Shown in pieces: positions 1 to 6,682 of a stretch of 9,129 bases of DNA (position 1 is the stretch's first letter; each line of letters begins with the position of its first letter). This DNA is from Gp7-AA10 sp035516895 (GTDB lineage: Bacteria > Acidobacteriota > Thermoanaerobaculia > Gp7-AA8), in the NCBI GenBank assembly GCA_035516895.1, contig DATIZY010000339.1:1-9129 (forward strand). Direction: 5' to 3'. Below the pieces are notes generated by a model that saw only the letters and a program-made list of their open reading frames with translations, ran no database searches and was not told where the DNA came from. The translations under genes were made by a program, and so were the position numbers.

Positions 1-535
1 CGCAGCGCGCGATGTCGCTGCCGGCCGCGGCGGAGATCAGCGGCAGATCGGGATCGCCGACCGACGGCGTGAGCGGCGCGAACGCGACGCCGCGGTCGTC
101 GACGTACGAGACGGAGCCGCTCGTTTCCGCGAGCGCGACCGGTGTGCGCTCGACGATGACGAGGCGCAGCGTATCCGGCAGCGTCTTCTCGATCTGAACA
201 CTGCTAACCCACGGCAAAGACGAGATCTCGCGGCGCAGGCCGGCGATGTCGAGATGAAACAGGTTCGTGCCCAGGTAGCTCCTGGTGAGGCGATCGAGAT
301 CGGCGCGCGAGGTGTGCTGCGCGCCGGCGATCTCGAGGTGACGCACGGCGAAGCGCGCGTCGGACTGCATGCGGCGGTAGAGCAATGTCAGGCCGATCGC
401 GACGAGGAGCACGACGACGATCGTGCGCAGGACGCTGAAGAGCCGCTGCACCTGGATGCTCCGATAATTGCGGCGAACGCGCCCGCTGTCGCTCGGACGG
501 AAGAAACGCGGTTCGGTCGAATCGAAGACGCTCAC
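1..535 (-). CDS. ftsQ: FtsQ/DivIB cell division protein, 5' part (runs off left edge)
   Basis: Bitopic divisome protein that bridges the FtsL/FtsB pair and the septal synthase FtsW-FtsI. 178 residues are visible of a family usually about 250-300 long. Read from GTG at 535-533, the protein has a basic cytoplasmic tail (1-33), one hydrophobic helix (about 34-53, core IVVVLLVAIGLTLLY), a POTRA domain (about 62-131, from FAVRHLEIAGAQHTSRADL to the WVSSVQIEKTLPDTLRLVIVE stretch) and the start of the beta domain (VSYVDDRGVAFAPL). The sequence LPWVSSVQIEKTLPDTL followed by V.ER.PVA is the typical FtsQ pattern. The GTG start overlaps the murC stop by four bases (GTGA), which points to translational coupling. 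Neither murB nor ddl lies between murC and ftsQ. The C-terminal FtsB-binding part lies outside the window. Confidence 0.95.
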   Translation of the reverse strand, partial: MSVFDSTEPRFFRPSDSGRVRRNYRSIQVQRLFSVLRTIVVVLLVAIGLTLLYRRMQSDARFAVRHLEIAGAQHTSRADLDRLTRSYLGTNLFHLDIAGLRREISSLPWVSSVQIEKTLPDTLRLVIVERTPVALAETSGSVSYVDDRGVAFAPLTPSVGDPDLPLISAAAGSDIARC

Positions 536-1881
536 AGGCTGGTCCTCACGAGCGCTTCGCCGATCTGATAGACATCGCCGGCGCCGAGCGTGATGAAGAG
601 ATCGTTGCGCTGGAGACGGCGGCGCATCTCGTCGACGATTTGTTCGTGACTGCGGTCGAGGTATTCGACGCCTTCAACGGCGTCGGCGATCAGCTCCGAC
701 GTGACGCCTTCGATCGGCTTCTCGCGCGCGGCGTAGATCGGCGCGACGAGCGCGACGTCCGCCGCGCGGAGCGATTCGGCGAATTCGCGCGCGAAGTCGC
801 GCGTGCGCGTATAGAGATGCGGCTGAAAGAGCGCGACGATGCGCCGCCTTGGATAGCCGCGCCGCGCGGCGGCCAGCGTCGCGCGGATCTCGGTCGGATG
901 ATGCGCGTAATCGTCGACGACGATCGCGCCGCCGTACTCGCCGAGGATCTGGAAGCGGCGATCGACGCCGAGGAATTTAGCGAGCGCGGAGGCGATGACC
1001 GGCGCGCCCACGCCGAGCTCGCGCGCCACAGCAATCGCCCCGAGCGCATTGCGCACGTTGTGCTCGCCGGGTACGAACAGACGGAACCAGCCGAAACCCG
1101 GCACTTCGAACCGCGATCCGCGTTCGTCGAATGTAACGTTGATCGCGCGCACGTCGGCGTCACCGGCGATGCCGTAACGCACGACGTGGTGATTGACCCG
1201 CTGAATCAGGTGGGAAACCGTCGGATCATCGACGCAAGCCACGATCACTCCGCCGGGGCGAATGCCGTCGACGAAGATGCGGAACGCCTCGACGATCGCG
1301 TCGAACGAACCGAAGTACTCGAGATGGTCCGCCTCGATGTTCGTGACCACCGCGACTTCGGGATGGAGCTCGTGAAAGCTGCGGTCGTATTCGTCGGCTT
1401 CGACGACGGCAAGCTCGCCGTGCCCGCTCTTCGCGTTCGAGCCGATGTTGCGCAGCATGCCGCCGATGATGATGGTCGGGTCGAGGCCGGCCTCTTCGAG
1501 AATGACCGAGATCATCGCGGAGGTCGTCGTCTTGCCGTGCGTGCCGGAGACGCCGACGCTGCGCTTCTCGTTGACCATCGCGCCGAGGACTTCCTTGCGG
1601 ACGCTCACCGGGATGCCGCGGGCACGCGCCGCATCGACTTCGGCGTTTTCGCCGCGCACGGCCGACGTGATCACAACGAGATCCGCGCCGGCGAGATGCG
1701 ACGGATGATGTCCGATGCTGACCGGAATTCCGCGCTGAACGAGGAGATCGGTCGCGGTCGAGGGGCGCAGATCGCAGCCGGAGACGTTGAACCCGCGGTC
1801 CGCGAGGATCTCAGCAATGCCACTCATTCCGATGCCGCCGATGCCGACGAAATGAATGTTCTTAATGTTTTCAAAATTCAT
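532..1881 (-). CDS. murC: UDP-N-acetylmuramate--L-alanine ligase (MurC)
   Basis: Cytoplasmic ATP-dependent ligase that joins the first amino acid, normally L-Ala, to UDP-MurNAc. It is 449 residues, close to the family norm of about 450-490. The N-terminal Rossmann-like domain opens with HFVGIGGIGMSGIAEIL (10-26). The central domain has the P-loop GTHGKTTT (113-120), EADEYDRSF (161-169) and TNIEADHLEYF (180-190). The family motif HNVRNALGAIAVA (274-286) follows. The C-terminal domain has DDYAHHPTEI (323-332), FQPHLYTRT (352-360) and LGAGDVY (432-438). No catalytic motif is missing. The ATG at 1881 lies 30 nt past the murG stop in an AT-rich patch. I see no convincing Shine-Dalgarno, and the N-terminus aligns well with MurC proteins, so this start is kept. 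The 3' end overlaps ftsQ. Confidence 0.98.
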   Translation of the reverse strand: MNFENIKNIHFVGIGGIGMSGIAEILADRGFNVSGCDLRPSTATDLLVQRGIPVSIGHHPSHLAGADLVVITSAVRGENAEVDAARARGIPVSVRKEVLGAMVNEKRSVGVSGTHGKTTTSAMISVILEEAGLDPTIIIGGMLRNIGSNAKSGHGELAVVEADEYDRSFHELHPEVAVVTNIEADHLEYFGSFDAIVEAFRIFVDGIRPGGVIVACVDDPTVSHLIQRVNHHVVRYGIAGDADVRAINVTFDERGSRFEVPGFGWFRLFVPGEHNVRNALGAIAVARELGVGAPVIASALAKFLGVDRRFQILGEYGGAIVVDDYAHHPTEIRATLAAARRGYPRRRIVALFQPHLYTRTRDFAREFAESLRAADVALVAPIYAAREKPIEGVTSELIADAVEGVEYLDRSHEQIVDEMRRRLQRNDLFITLGAGDVYQIGEALVRTSL

Positions 1882-1908
1882 TCGGATCGTGGTCGTTGCT
1901 AATCATTG

Positions 1909-1937
1909 ATTTTATTCGGTTCTGTCAATTTTTTCGA
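1909..1937 (-). promoter_or_regulatory. Candidate internal promoter for murC-ftsQ
   Basis: An AT-rich patch at the murG 3' end contains TCGAAA (1932-1937, 4 of 6 matches to the sigma70 -35 box), a 17-nt spacer and TAAAAT (1909-1914, 5 of 6 matches to the -10 box). Transcription would begin near 1900, about 20 nt ahead of murC. A perfect TTGACA also lies at 1923-1928 but has no matching -10 at the right distance. The patch overlaps codons for the Lys-rich end of MurG, which may alone explain the AT content, so this is weak. Confidence 0.3.
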
Positions 1938-2997
1938 GTAAATCGACAATCTTTTTTGTAGCGTCCGCGGAGACGAGCGCGTGCGCCGCGGCCCCCATCC
2001 GCGCGGTCCGTTCGGGGTCGGCGATGAGCTCCGTGATGGTGTTGGCGAGCTTCTCGGGCGTGAGCTGCGCTTCGGTGATCACGACCGCGCCGCCGGCACG
2101 CTCCACCGTCCGCGCGTTGAACTCCTGATGGTTGTCGGCGGACAGCGCGAACGGGACGAGGATCGCCGCCCGGCCGACGGCCGCGACGTCGCCGATGCTC
2201 ATCGCGCCCGCGCGGCAGACGACGAGGTCTGCGGCCGCAATCTCGTTCACGATCGGGTCGAGATACGGCACCACGCGCGCGTTCGCGAAGGCCGATGCCT
2301 GATAGGACGCGCGGACCTGCTCGACTTCCTTCGGCCCGGTCTGGTGAACGATGTCGAGCCGTTCTCTCAGCGGGGCGAGGAAGAGCAGCGCGCCGGTCAT
2401 CGCTTCGTTGAGAACGTGCGAGCCCTGCGAACCTCCGAAGATCAGAAGATGTTGTCTGTTGTCCGTTGTCTGTCGTCGCTGCGCCTGAAAAAACTCGGCT
2501 CGGATTGGATTCCCGGTGACGACGGCATCCTTTCGTCTGAGGCGCGGCGCGGCGTCCGGAAATGCGATCGCCACCGCCTTCATCCACCGCGCGAGCGCGC
2601 GGTTCGCGAGTCCGGGGAACGCATTCTGTTCGTGGATCGCCGTCGGGAACCCGCGCAGTTTCGCGGCCAGCAGCACCGGGCCCGACGAATAGCCGCCGAC
2701 GCCGAGGACGACGTTGGGGCGATGTTTGCCGATGATGCGCCAGGCCTGGATGAACCCGAACGGCAGGCGGAAGAGATTCCGGATCAGATCGCTGGCGCCT
2801 TTGCCCTTGAGCGCGCCGACGGAAATGAATTCGAGCGGAAAGCCCGCCTTCGGCACGATGGTCTTTTCGAGACCGTACTCGGTGCCGACGAACACGACGC
2901 GGCGCTCGCCATCGCGGCGCATGAACTCCTGCGCAATCGCAATGGCCGGGTAAATGTGCCCGCCAGTCCCGCCACCCGCAATCACCAATGTATTCAA
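1912..2997 (-). CDS. murG: UDP-GlcNAc:lipid I N-acetylglucosaminyltransferase (MurG)
   Basis: Peripheral inner-membrane GT-B glycosyltransferase (family GT28) that turns lipid I into lipid II. It is 361 residues, the usual size. The N-domain has the glycine loop GGGTGGHIYPA (8-18), GVGGYSSGP (99-107) and HEQN (122-125). The C-domain has FGGSQGS (187-193), CRAGAMSIGD (261-270) and the UDP-GlcNAc-binding stretch PFALSADNHQEFNA (282-295). The start is TTG at 2997. The in-frame ftsW stop lies only 9 nt upstream, and the first in-frame ATG is residue 26, beyond the glycine loop, so a non-ATG start is unavoidable. TTG 2988 and GTG 2985 are less likely because they sit farther from the Shine-Dalgarno. 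The interdomain linker (about 172-182, QRRQTTDNRQ) is encoded by a 7-nt tandem repeat. Confidence 0.98.
   Translation of the reverse strand: MNTLVIAGGGTGGHIYPAIAIAQEFMRRDGERRVVFVGTEYGLEKTIVPKAGFPLEFISVGALKGKGASDLIRNLFRLPFGFIQAWRIIGKHRPNVVLGVGGYSSGPVLLAAKLRGFPTAIHEQNAFPGLANRALARWMKAVAIAFPDAAPRLRRKDAVVTGNPIRAEFFQAQRRQTTDNRQHLLIFGGSQGSHVLNEAMTGALLFLAPLRERLDIVHQTGPKEVEQVRASYQASAFANARVVPYLDPIVNEIAAADLVVCRAGAMSIGDVAAVGRAAILVPFALSADNHQEFNARTVERAGGAVVITEAQLTPEKLANTITELIADPERTARMGAAAHALVSADATKKIVDLLEKIDRTE
2451..2478 (-). repeat. Heptamer tandem repeat inside murG linker
   Basis: On the plus strand, units TTGTCTG (2452-2458), TTGTCCG (2459-2465) and TTGTCTG (2466-2472) follow one another, with a degenerate fourth unit after them. 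The array is read in frame as roughly RRQTTDNRQ. It falls between GNPIR and the GGSQG motif, where MurG proteins vary in length and sequence. Three 7-nt units equal seven codons, so such an array can be tolerated without a frameshift. Its base composition is clearly different from the flanking GC-rich murG sequence. Confidence 0.75.
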
Positions 2998-3003
2998 GGA
3001 AAG

Positions 3004-3009
3004 TCCTCA
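3004..3009 (-). promoter_or_regulatory. murG Shine-Dalgarno overlapping the ftsW stop
   Basis: The minus-strand sequence TGAGGA contains the ftsW stop codon TGA and the AGGA ribosome-binding core, followed by a 6-nt spacer and the murG TTG start. This site selects TTG 2997 over the later TTG and GTG codons and couples murG translation to ftsW. Confidence 0.75.
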
Positions 3010-4104
3010 GCCGGATTGTTGTGAGAGATTGAGAAGAAGTCCGACGGCCATGAGGCTCGCGATCAGCGACGATCCGCCGTAGCTGACGAGCGGCAGCGGC
3101 AGGCCTTTGGTCGGGACGAGACAGAGCGCGACGCTCATGTTGATCAGCGCCTGCACGCCGATCATCAATGTCAGGCCGAGCGCGGCGTAGAAATCGAAGC
3201 GGTCCTGACTGTATCGGGTGATCCGGAATCCGCGCCAGACGAGAAACGCGAACAGCGCGATGATCGCCAGGCAGCCGATGAAGCCGAGCTCTTCGCCGAC
3301 GATCGAGAAAATGAAATCGGTGTGCGGCTCGGGCAGGAAAAACAGCTTCTGCCGGCCGTTGCCGATGCCGAGTCCGCGCAGGCCGCCGGTGCCGAGCGCG
3401 ATGAGCGACTGCATCGCCTGGAACCCTTTGCCCTGCGGATCGGCGGCGGGATTGAGAAACGTCAGCAGGCGATCGCGGCGGTATGCAGCGCTGAAGAGCG
3501 CGAGCCCTGCCGCCGGAATGAGCATCAGCACGAAGATCGCGATACGGTTCCAGCGGATGCCGGCCGCGAAAACCATCGCCGCGGCGACGAGAACCAGCGT
3601 GATCGCCGTGCCGAAGTCGGGCTCGATGAGAATCGCGCCGGCGAAGAGCGCGAGCACACACGACATCGGCAGAAGCGTCGAGATCCACTCGTTGATCCGC
3701 TCCTCGCGCCGGGAGAGAAACGCGGCGAGGAAGAGGATCACGACGATCTTCGCGAATTCGCTCGGCTGGAAGTGCACGTGCGGCAGCACCACCCAACGAT
3801 GCGTGCCGTTCACCGCCGGTGCGACGAGCGCGCCGGCGAGGGCCAGCAGCGTGAGAAGCATCAGCGCGGCGATTGCTTTCAGACTCTTCAGGCGCGCGAG
3901 ATCGAGGTGCATGAGAACGAGCATCGCCGCGCTTCCAATCAGAAGGAAAAAGGCCTGACGGGTGATGAAGTAGTACGGATTGTCGAGCCCCGTCTTCTGC
4001 ACGGTGATGATCGCCGACGCGCTGTAGATCATCACCAGTCCGATGACCACCAGCAGCAGCGCCGCCGCGAACAGCCACGTGTCGTAGGAGAGTTTTCTGC
4101 TCAT
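3007..4104 (-). CDS. ftsW: Septal peptidoglycan polymerase FtsW (SEDS family)
   Basis: Polytopic inner-membrane glycosyltransferase of the SEDS family that polymerises lipid II at the division site together with a class B PBP (FtsI). With the ATG at 4104 it is 365 residues, typical of the family. The start MSRKLSYDTW leads directly into the first membrane helix (about 10-31, ending VMIYSAS). Family motifs are NGTHRW (99-104), QPSEFAK (113-119), EPDFGTA (161-167), the stretch with PEPHTDFIFSIVGEELGF (258-275), whose HTD aspartate (263) matches the proposed catalytic Asp, and GLPLPLVSYGGSS (334-346). Its position between murD and murG favours FtsW over RodA. In-frame starts at 4149 (GTG) and 4140 (ATG) would add residues encoded only by repeat DNA. 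The chosen ATG has just a weak GGA at 5-nt spacing, so the exact start is less sure than the identity. Confidence 0.96.
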   Translation of the reverse strand: MSRKLSYDTWLFAAALLLVVIGLVMIYSASAIITVQKTGLDNPYYFITRQAFFLLIGSAAMLVLMHLDLARLKSLKAIAALMLLTLLALAGALVAPAVNGTHRWVVLPHVHFQPSEFAKIVVILFLAAFLSRREERINEWISTLLPMSCVLALFAGAILIEPDFGTAITLVLVAAAMVFAAGIRWNRIAIFVLMLIPAAGLALFSAAYRRDRLLTFLNPAADPQGKGFQAMQSLIALGTGGLRGLGIGNGRQKLFFLPEPHTDFIFSIVGEELGFIGCLAIIALFAFLVWRGFRITRYSQDRFDFYAALGLTLMIGVQALINMSVALCLVPTKGLPLPLVSYGGSSLIASLMAVGLLLNLSQQSG

Positions 4105-4106
4105 GG

Positions 4107-4170
4107 GTTTCCGGCTGCCGGCTCCCCGTTTGCCGTGCATTCCGGCCACCGGTAACCGGTCACCGGCGAC
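4107..4170 (-). repeat. Heptamer-spaced CCGG repeat patchwork, murD-ftsW junction
   Basis: The whole murD-ftsW gap is repetitive. On the plus strand, ACCGGTA (4148-4154), ACCGGTC (4155-4161) and ACCGGCG (4162-4168) are tandem 7-nt units, preceded by TCCGGCC (4141-4147). A second block has CCGG at 4111 and 4118, and a third has CCGT at 4126 and 4133, again 7 nt apart. Every CCGGTNACCGG is a palindrome with a single central base. The block supplies the 15-codon in-frame extension upstream of the likely ftsW start. Confidence 0.65.
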
Positions 4171-5487
4171 TCAGAGGTTTCGAACAAGCTCTTCAAAGTG
4201 CTCTCCTCTGTGTTCGAAGTTGCGGTACTGATCGAAGCTCGCGCACGCCGGCGAGAGCAAGACCGTGTCGCCGGATTTCGCATTCTTCGACGCCCAGTCG
4301 ATTGCGTGCTGCATGTCGCCGGCGGGAACGAGGGCCGCGGCGCCGTCGAGCGCTCGTGAAATACGATCCGCGGCCTTGCCGATCGTGATCACGGCGCGCG
4401 TTTTCTCCTTCACGAGATCGCGCATGCGCTCGAACTCGCCCGCTTTGTCCTTGCCGCCGAGGATCAGGAGGACGCTCTGCGCCGGAAAGCCTTCGAGCGA
4501 TTTGAGCGTCGCGTCGACGTTCGTCCCTTTCGAATCGTTGACGTAGCGCACGCCGTCGATGTCGCGCACGAGCACCATGCGATGCGGCAGTCCGGCGAAC
4601 GAGCCGAAGGCGATCTGCACCGAGACGTCGTCGACGCCCACCGCACGCGCGGCGAGCCATGCGGCGAGCGCGTTCTCCACGTTCGCAGCACCTTCGAGCC
4701 GGAGCGCCGAGCGCGGGATGCGCCGCTCTTCGCCGCCGGCGTGCATCACGAGCTGGTCGCCATCGAGGAACGCGCCTTCGTCGACGCGCTGCACCGCGGA
4801 AAATTTCCAGACGCGGACCGGCGTCGTCTCGCGCTGCGCGTGGCGGCGCTCGACGGCGTTGACGATCGCAGTGTCGCCCGCGGCCTGATTGCGGAAGATG
4901 CGGTACTTCGCCGCGGCGTATGCGTCGAAGTTCGGGTAGCGGTCCATGTGATCGGGCGTGATGTTGAGCAGCAGCGCGACGTTCGCGTGAAACTTGTCGA
5001 CGGTTTCGAGCTGAAATGACGACAGCTCGAGCACGTACGTGCGCGGCCTGTCCATGTCGATCGACGCGACGAGCGGCTGTCCGATGTTGCCGGCGACGAT
5101 CGGGTCCCATCCGGCGGCTTTGAGGATCTCGCCGATGAGCGTGGTGGTGGTCGACTTTCCGTTCGAGCCTGTAACGGCGATGATCGTCCCTCGGAGATGG
5201 CGGTAGGCGAGCTCAATCTCGCCGATCACGGGAATCGCCAGCGCCGCGGCGCGCTGCAGCAGCGGGATCGTCAGCGGCACGCCCGGGCTGATCACGACTT
5301 CACGCACGCCGTCGAGCGCGGATTCATTTTGATATCCAAACAATCGCGTGACGCGATCGTGGAGCGGGTACGGCACGTCGGGATGCGGATTGCTGTCGGT
5401 GAGCGCAACCTCCTCGCCGCGCGCGGCGAGAAAATTCGCCGCCGCCACACCCGAACGTCCCGCGCCCACCACCAGGTATTTCGCCAT
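4171..5487 (-). CDS. murD: UDP-N-acetylmuramoyl-L-alanine--D-glutamate ligase (MurD)
   Basis: Cytoplasmic ATP-dependent ligase that adds D-Glu to UDP-MurNAc-L-Ala. It is 438 residues, matching the family. The N-domain begins YLVVGAGRSGVAAANFL (4-20) and has ISPGVP (66-71). The central domain has the P-loop VTGSNGKSTTTT (105-116), GNIG (133-136), LELSSFQLET (153-162) and NITPDHMDRY (175-184). The C-domain follows ANVENALAA (268-276) and has GLPHRM (299-304), NDSKGTN (317-323), LGGKDK (343-348) and LSPACASFDQY (411-421), with the F..RG..F ending (424-431). The frame stays open 28 codons upstream to 5571, but those residues are translated from a palindromic repeat and resemble no MurD. The ATG at 5487 has AGGA 6 nt upstream and begins with the Rossmann strand, so I take it as the start. 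Confidence 0.98.
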   Translation of the reverse strand: MAKYLVVGAGRSGVAAANFLAARGEEVALTDSNPHPDVPYPLHDRVTRLFGYQNESALDGVREVVISPGVPLTIPLLQRAAALAIPVIGEIELAYRHLRGTIIAVTGSNGKSTTTTLIGEILKAAGWDPIVAGNIGQPLVASIDMDRPRTYVLELSSFQLETVDKFHANVALLLNITPDHMDRYPNFDAYAAAKYRIFRNQAAGDTAIVNAVERRHAQRETTPVRVWKFSAVQRVDEGAFLDGDQLVMHAGGEERRIPRSALRLEGAANVENALAAWLAARAVGVDDVSVQIAFGSFAGLPHRMVLVRDIDGVRYVNDSKGTNVDATLKSLEGFPAQSVLLILGGKDKAGEFERMRDLVKEKTRAVITIGKAADRISRALDGAAALVPAGDMQHAIDWASKNAKSGDTVLLSPACASFDQYRNFEHRGEHFEELVRNL

Positions 5488-5493
5488 CTTTAA

Positions 5494-5497
5494 TCCT
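5494..5497 (-). promoter_or_regulatory. murD Shine-Dalgarno within repeat stem
   Basis: AGGA (minus strand) stands 6 nt before the murD ATG and is the only good ribosome-binding core there. It forms the last bases of one arm of the inverted repeat at 5494-5563. If that hairpin folds in the mRNA, the site is paired with TCCT of the other arm, so access to murD could depend on the fold or on a translating ribosome opening it. Confidence 0.6.
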
Positions 5498-5563
5498 GAG
5501 CGAAGCGAAGGACCCCCTCGGCTGCTGCGTGGCGGGTCCTTCGCCCGCTGAGCGGGCTCAGGA
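5494..5563 (-). repeat. REP-like interrupted palindrome, mraY-murD junction
   Basis: A 70-nt imperfect palindrome fills most of the 106-nt gap. The outer stem pairs TCCTGAG (5494-5500) with CTCAGGA (5557-5563). The inner stem pairs CGAAGGACCC (5506-5515) with GGGTCCTTCG (5534-5543). One side has a 5-nt bulge (CGAAG, 5501-5505). The other carries its own hairpin, CCCGCTGAGCGGG (5544-5556). The 18-nt loop is 5516-5533. No U-run follows, so it does not look like an intrinsic terminator. The TCCTGAGCGAAGCGAAGGA arm resembles dispersed palindromes I recall from several GC-rich phyla. Only one copy is in this window, so its repetitive nature in this genome is inferred. Confidence 0.75.
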
Positions 5564-5593
5564 CGCGGCATCGCACACTGAAGAAGAAAGTCC

Positions 5594-6682
5594 TCATCGC
5601 AGTTTCAACGTCGACAAACTCAGCAGCGCAAAAATGATGGCGATGATCCAGAAGCGGACGACGACCTTCGTCTCGCGCCATCCGGCGAGCTCGAAGTGAT
5701 GATGCAGCGGCGACATCTTGAAAATGCGCCGGCCGGTCAGCTTGAACGAGGCGACCTGCAGGATCACCGAGGCGGCTTCGATGACGAAGAGGCCGCCGAC
5801 GAAGACGAGCAGGATCTCCTGCTTGATCATCACCGCGAGGCAGCCGATCGCGCCGCCTAACGCGAGCGAGCCGACATCGCCCATGAAAATCTCGGCCGGA
5901 TGCGCGTTGAACCACAGGAATCCGAGAGAAGCGCCGACCATCGCACCGCAGAAGACGGCGAGCTCGCCCGCCTGCGGCACCCACGCGATGCGCAGGTAAT
6001 CGGCGACGCGGAAGTTGCCCGCGGCGTACGTCAGCACCGTGTAAGTGGCCGCGGCGATGAGCGTCGAGCCGATCGCCAGCCCGTCGAGACCGTCGGTCAG
6101 ATTGACGGCATTCGATGCGCCGACGATCACCACAATGATGAACGGAATGTAGAGAAAGCCCAGATTGAGGTGGAGCGTCTTGAAAAATGGGAACGTTAAT
6201 ACAGTCGAGTAATTGTTATGAATGCTCGGCAGATATGCGATCGCCAGTCCGGCCGCGAGCGCGACGAGGATCTGTGCGGTGAACTTCTCCTTCGCCGTCA
6301 GGCCGAGGTTGCGGCGCTTGAGGAGCTTCCGGTAGTCGTCGATGAATCCGATCGCGCCGTAGGCGAAGGTCACGAAGAGCACGATCCAGATGTAGGGATT
6401 GAGGATATCGGCCCACAGCAGCGTCGGAATCAGGATCGCGATGTTGATGAGAATGCCGCCCATCGTCGGCGTACCGGCCTTCTGCTGATGCGACTTCGGC
6501 CCTTCCTCGCGAATGAACTGGCCTAACTTGATCTGCCGCATCCGCTCGATGAGCCACGGGCCGAGAATGAACGAGATCACCAGCGCGGTGAGCGCGGCCC
6601 ACGCCGTGCGGAAGGTGATGTAGCGGAAGACATTGAATCCGGAGATCAGGTTCCGCAGGGGATACAGCAGGTAGTACAGCAT
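5594..6682 (-). CDS. mraY: Phospho-N-acetylmuramoyl-pentapeptide transferase (MraY)
   Basis: Polytopic inner-membrane enzyme that transfers phospho-MurNAc-pentapeptide from UDP to undecaprenyl phosphate, giving lipid I. It is 362 residues, close to the E. coli length of 360. Key motifs are GPKSHQQKAGTPTMGG (61-76), FIDDYRKL (113-120) with the Mg-binding Asp pair 115-116, NAVNLTDGLDGLAIG (191-205), NAHPAEIFMGDVGSLALGG (259-277) with Asp 269, and the HHHFELAGW loop (327-335). About ten hydrophobic segments are visible. The ATG follows the murF stop with no gap (TGAATG), so translation is probably coupled. AGGAG lies 11 nt upstream inside murF. The stop is followed by a repeat-filled gap before murD. 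Confidence 0.98.
   Translation of the reverse strand: MLYYLLYPLRNLISGFNVFRYITFRTAWAALTALVISFILGPWLIERMRQIKLGQFIREEGPKSHQQKAGTPTMGGILINIAILIPTLLWADILNPYIWIVLFVTFAYGAIGFIDDYRKLLKRRNLGLTAKEKFTAQILVALAAGLAIAYLPSIHNNYSTVLTFPFFKTLHLNLGFLYIPFIIVVIVGASNAVNLTDGLDGLAIGSTLIAAATYTVLTYAAGNFRVADYLRIAWVPQAGELAVFCGAMVGASLGFLWFNAHPAEIFMGDVGSLALGGAIGCLAVMIKQEILLVFVGGLFVIEAASVILQVASFKLTGRRIFKMSPLHHHFELAGWRETKVVVRFWIIAIIFALLSLSTLKLR

Noticed and set aside
254..568. A 104-codon plus-strand frame at the left edge.
   Set aside because: It is antisense to ftsQ, whose POTRA domain and membrane helix are clear on the minus strand.
640..1902. A 420-codon plus-strand open frame antisense to murC.
   Set aside because: Shadow of murC. 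It has no recognisable domain, and its composition is explained by the codon bias of the opposite strand.
1925..4078. A 717-codon open frame on the minus strand across ftsW and murG in a second frame.
   Set aside because: It is Arg-rich low-complexity sequence typical of a GC-rich shadow frame, and it overlaps two genes with complete family motifs.
5494..5563. The mraY-murD palindrome as an intrinsic terminator.
   Set aside because: There is no U-run after the stem on either strand, and termination here would cut off five essential downstream genes.
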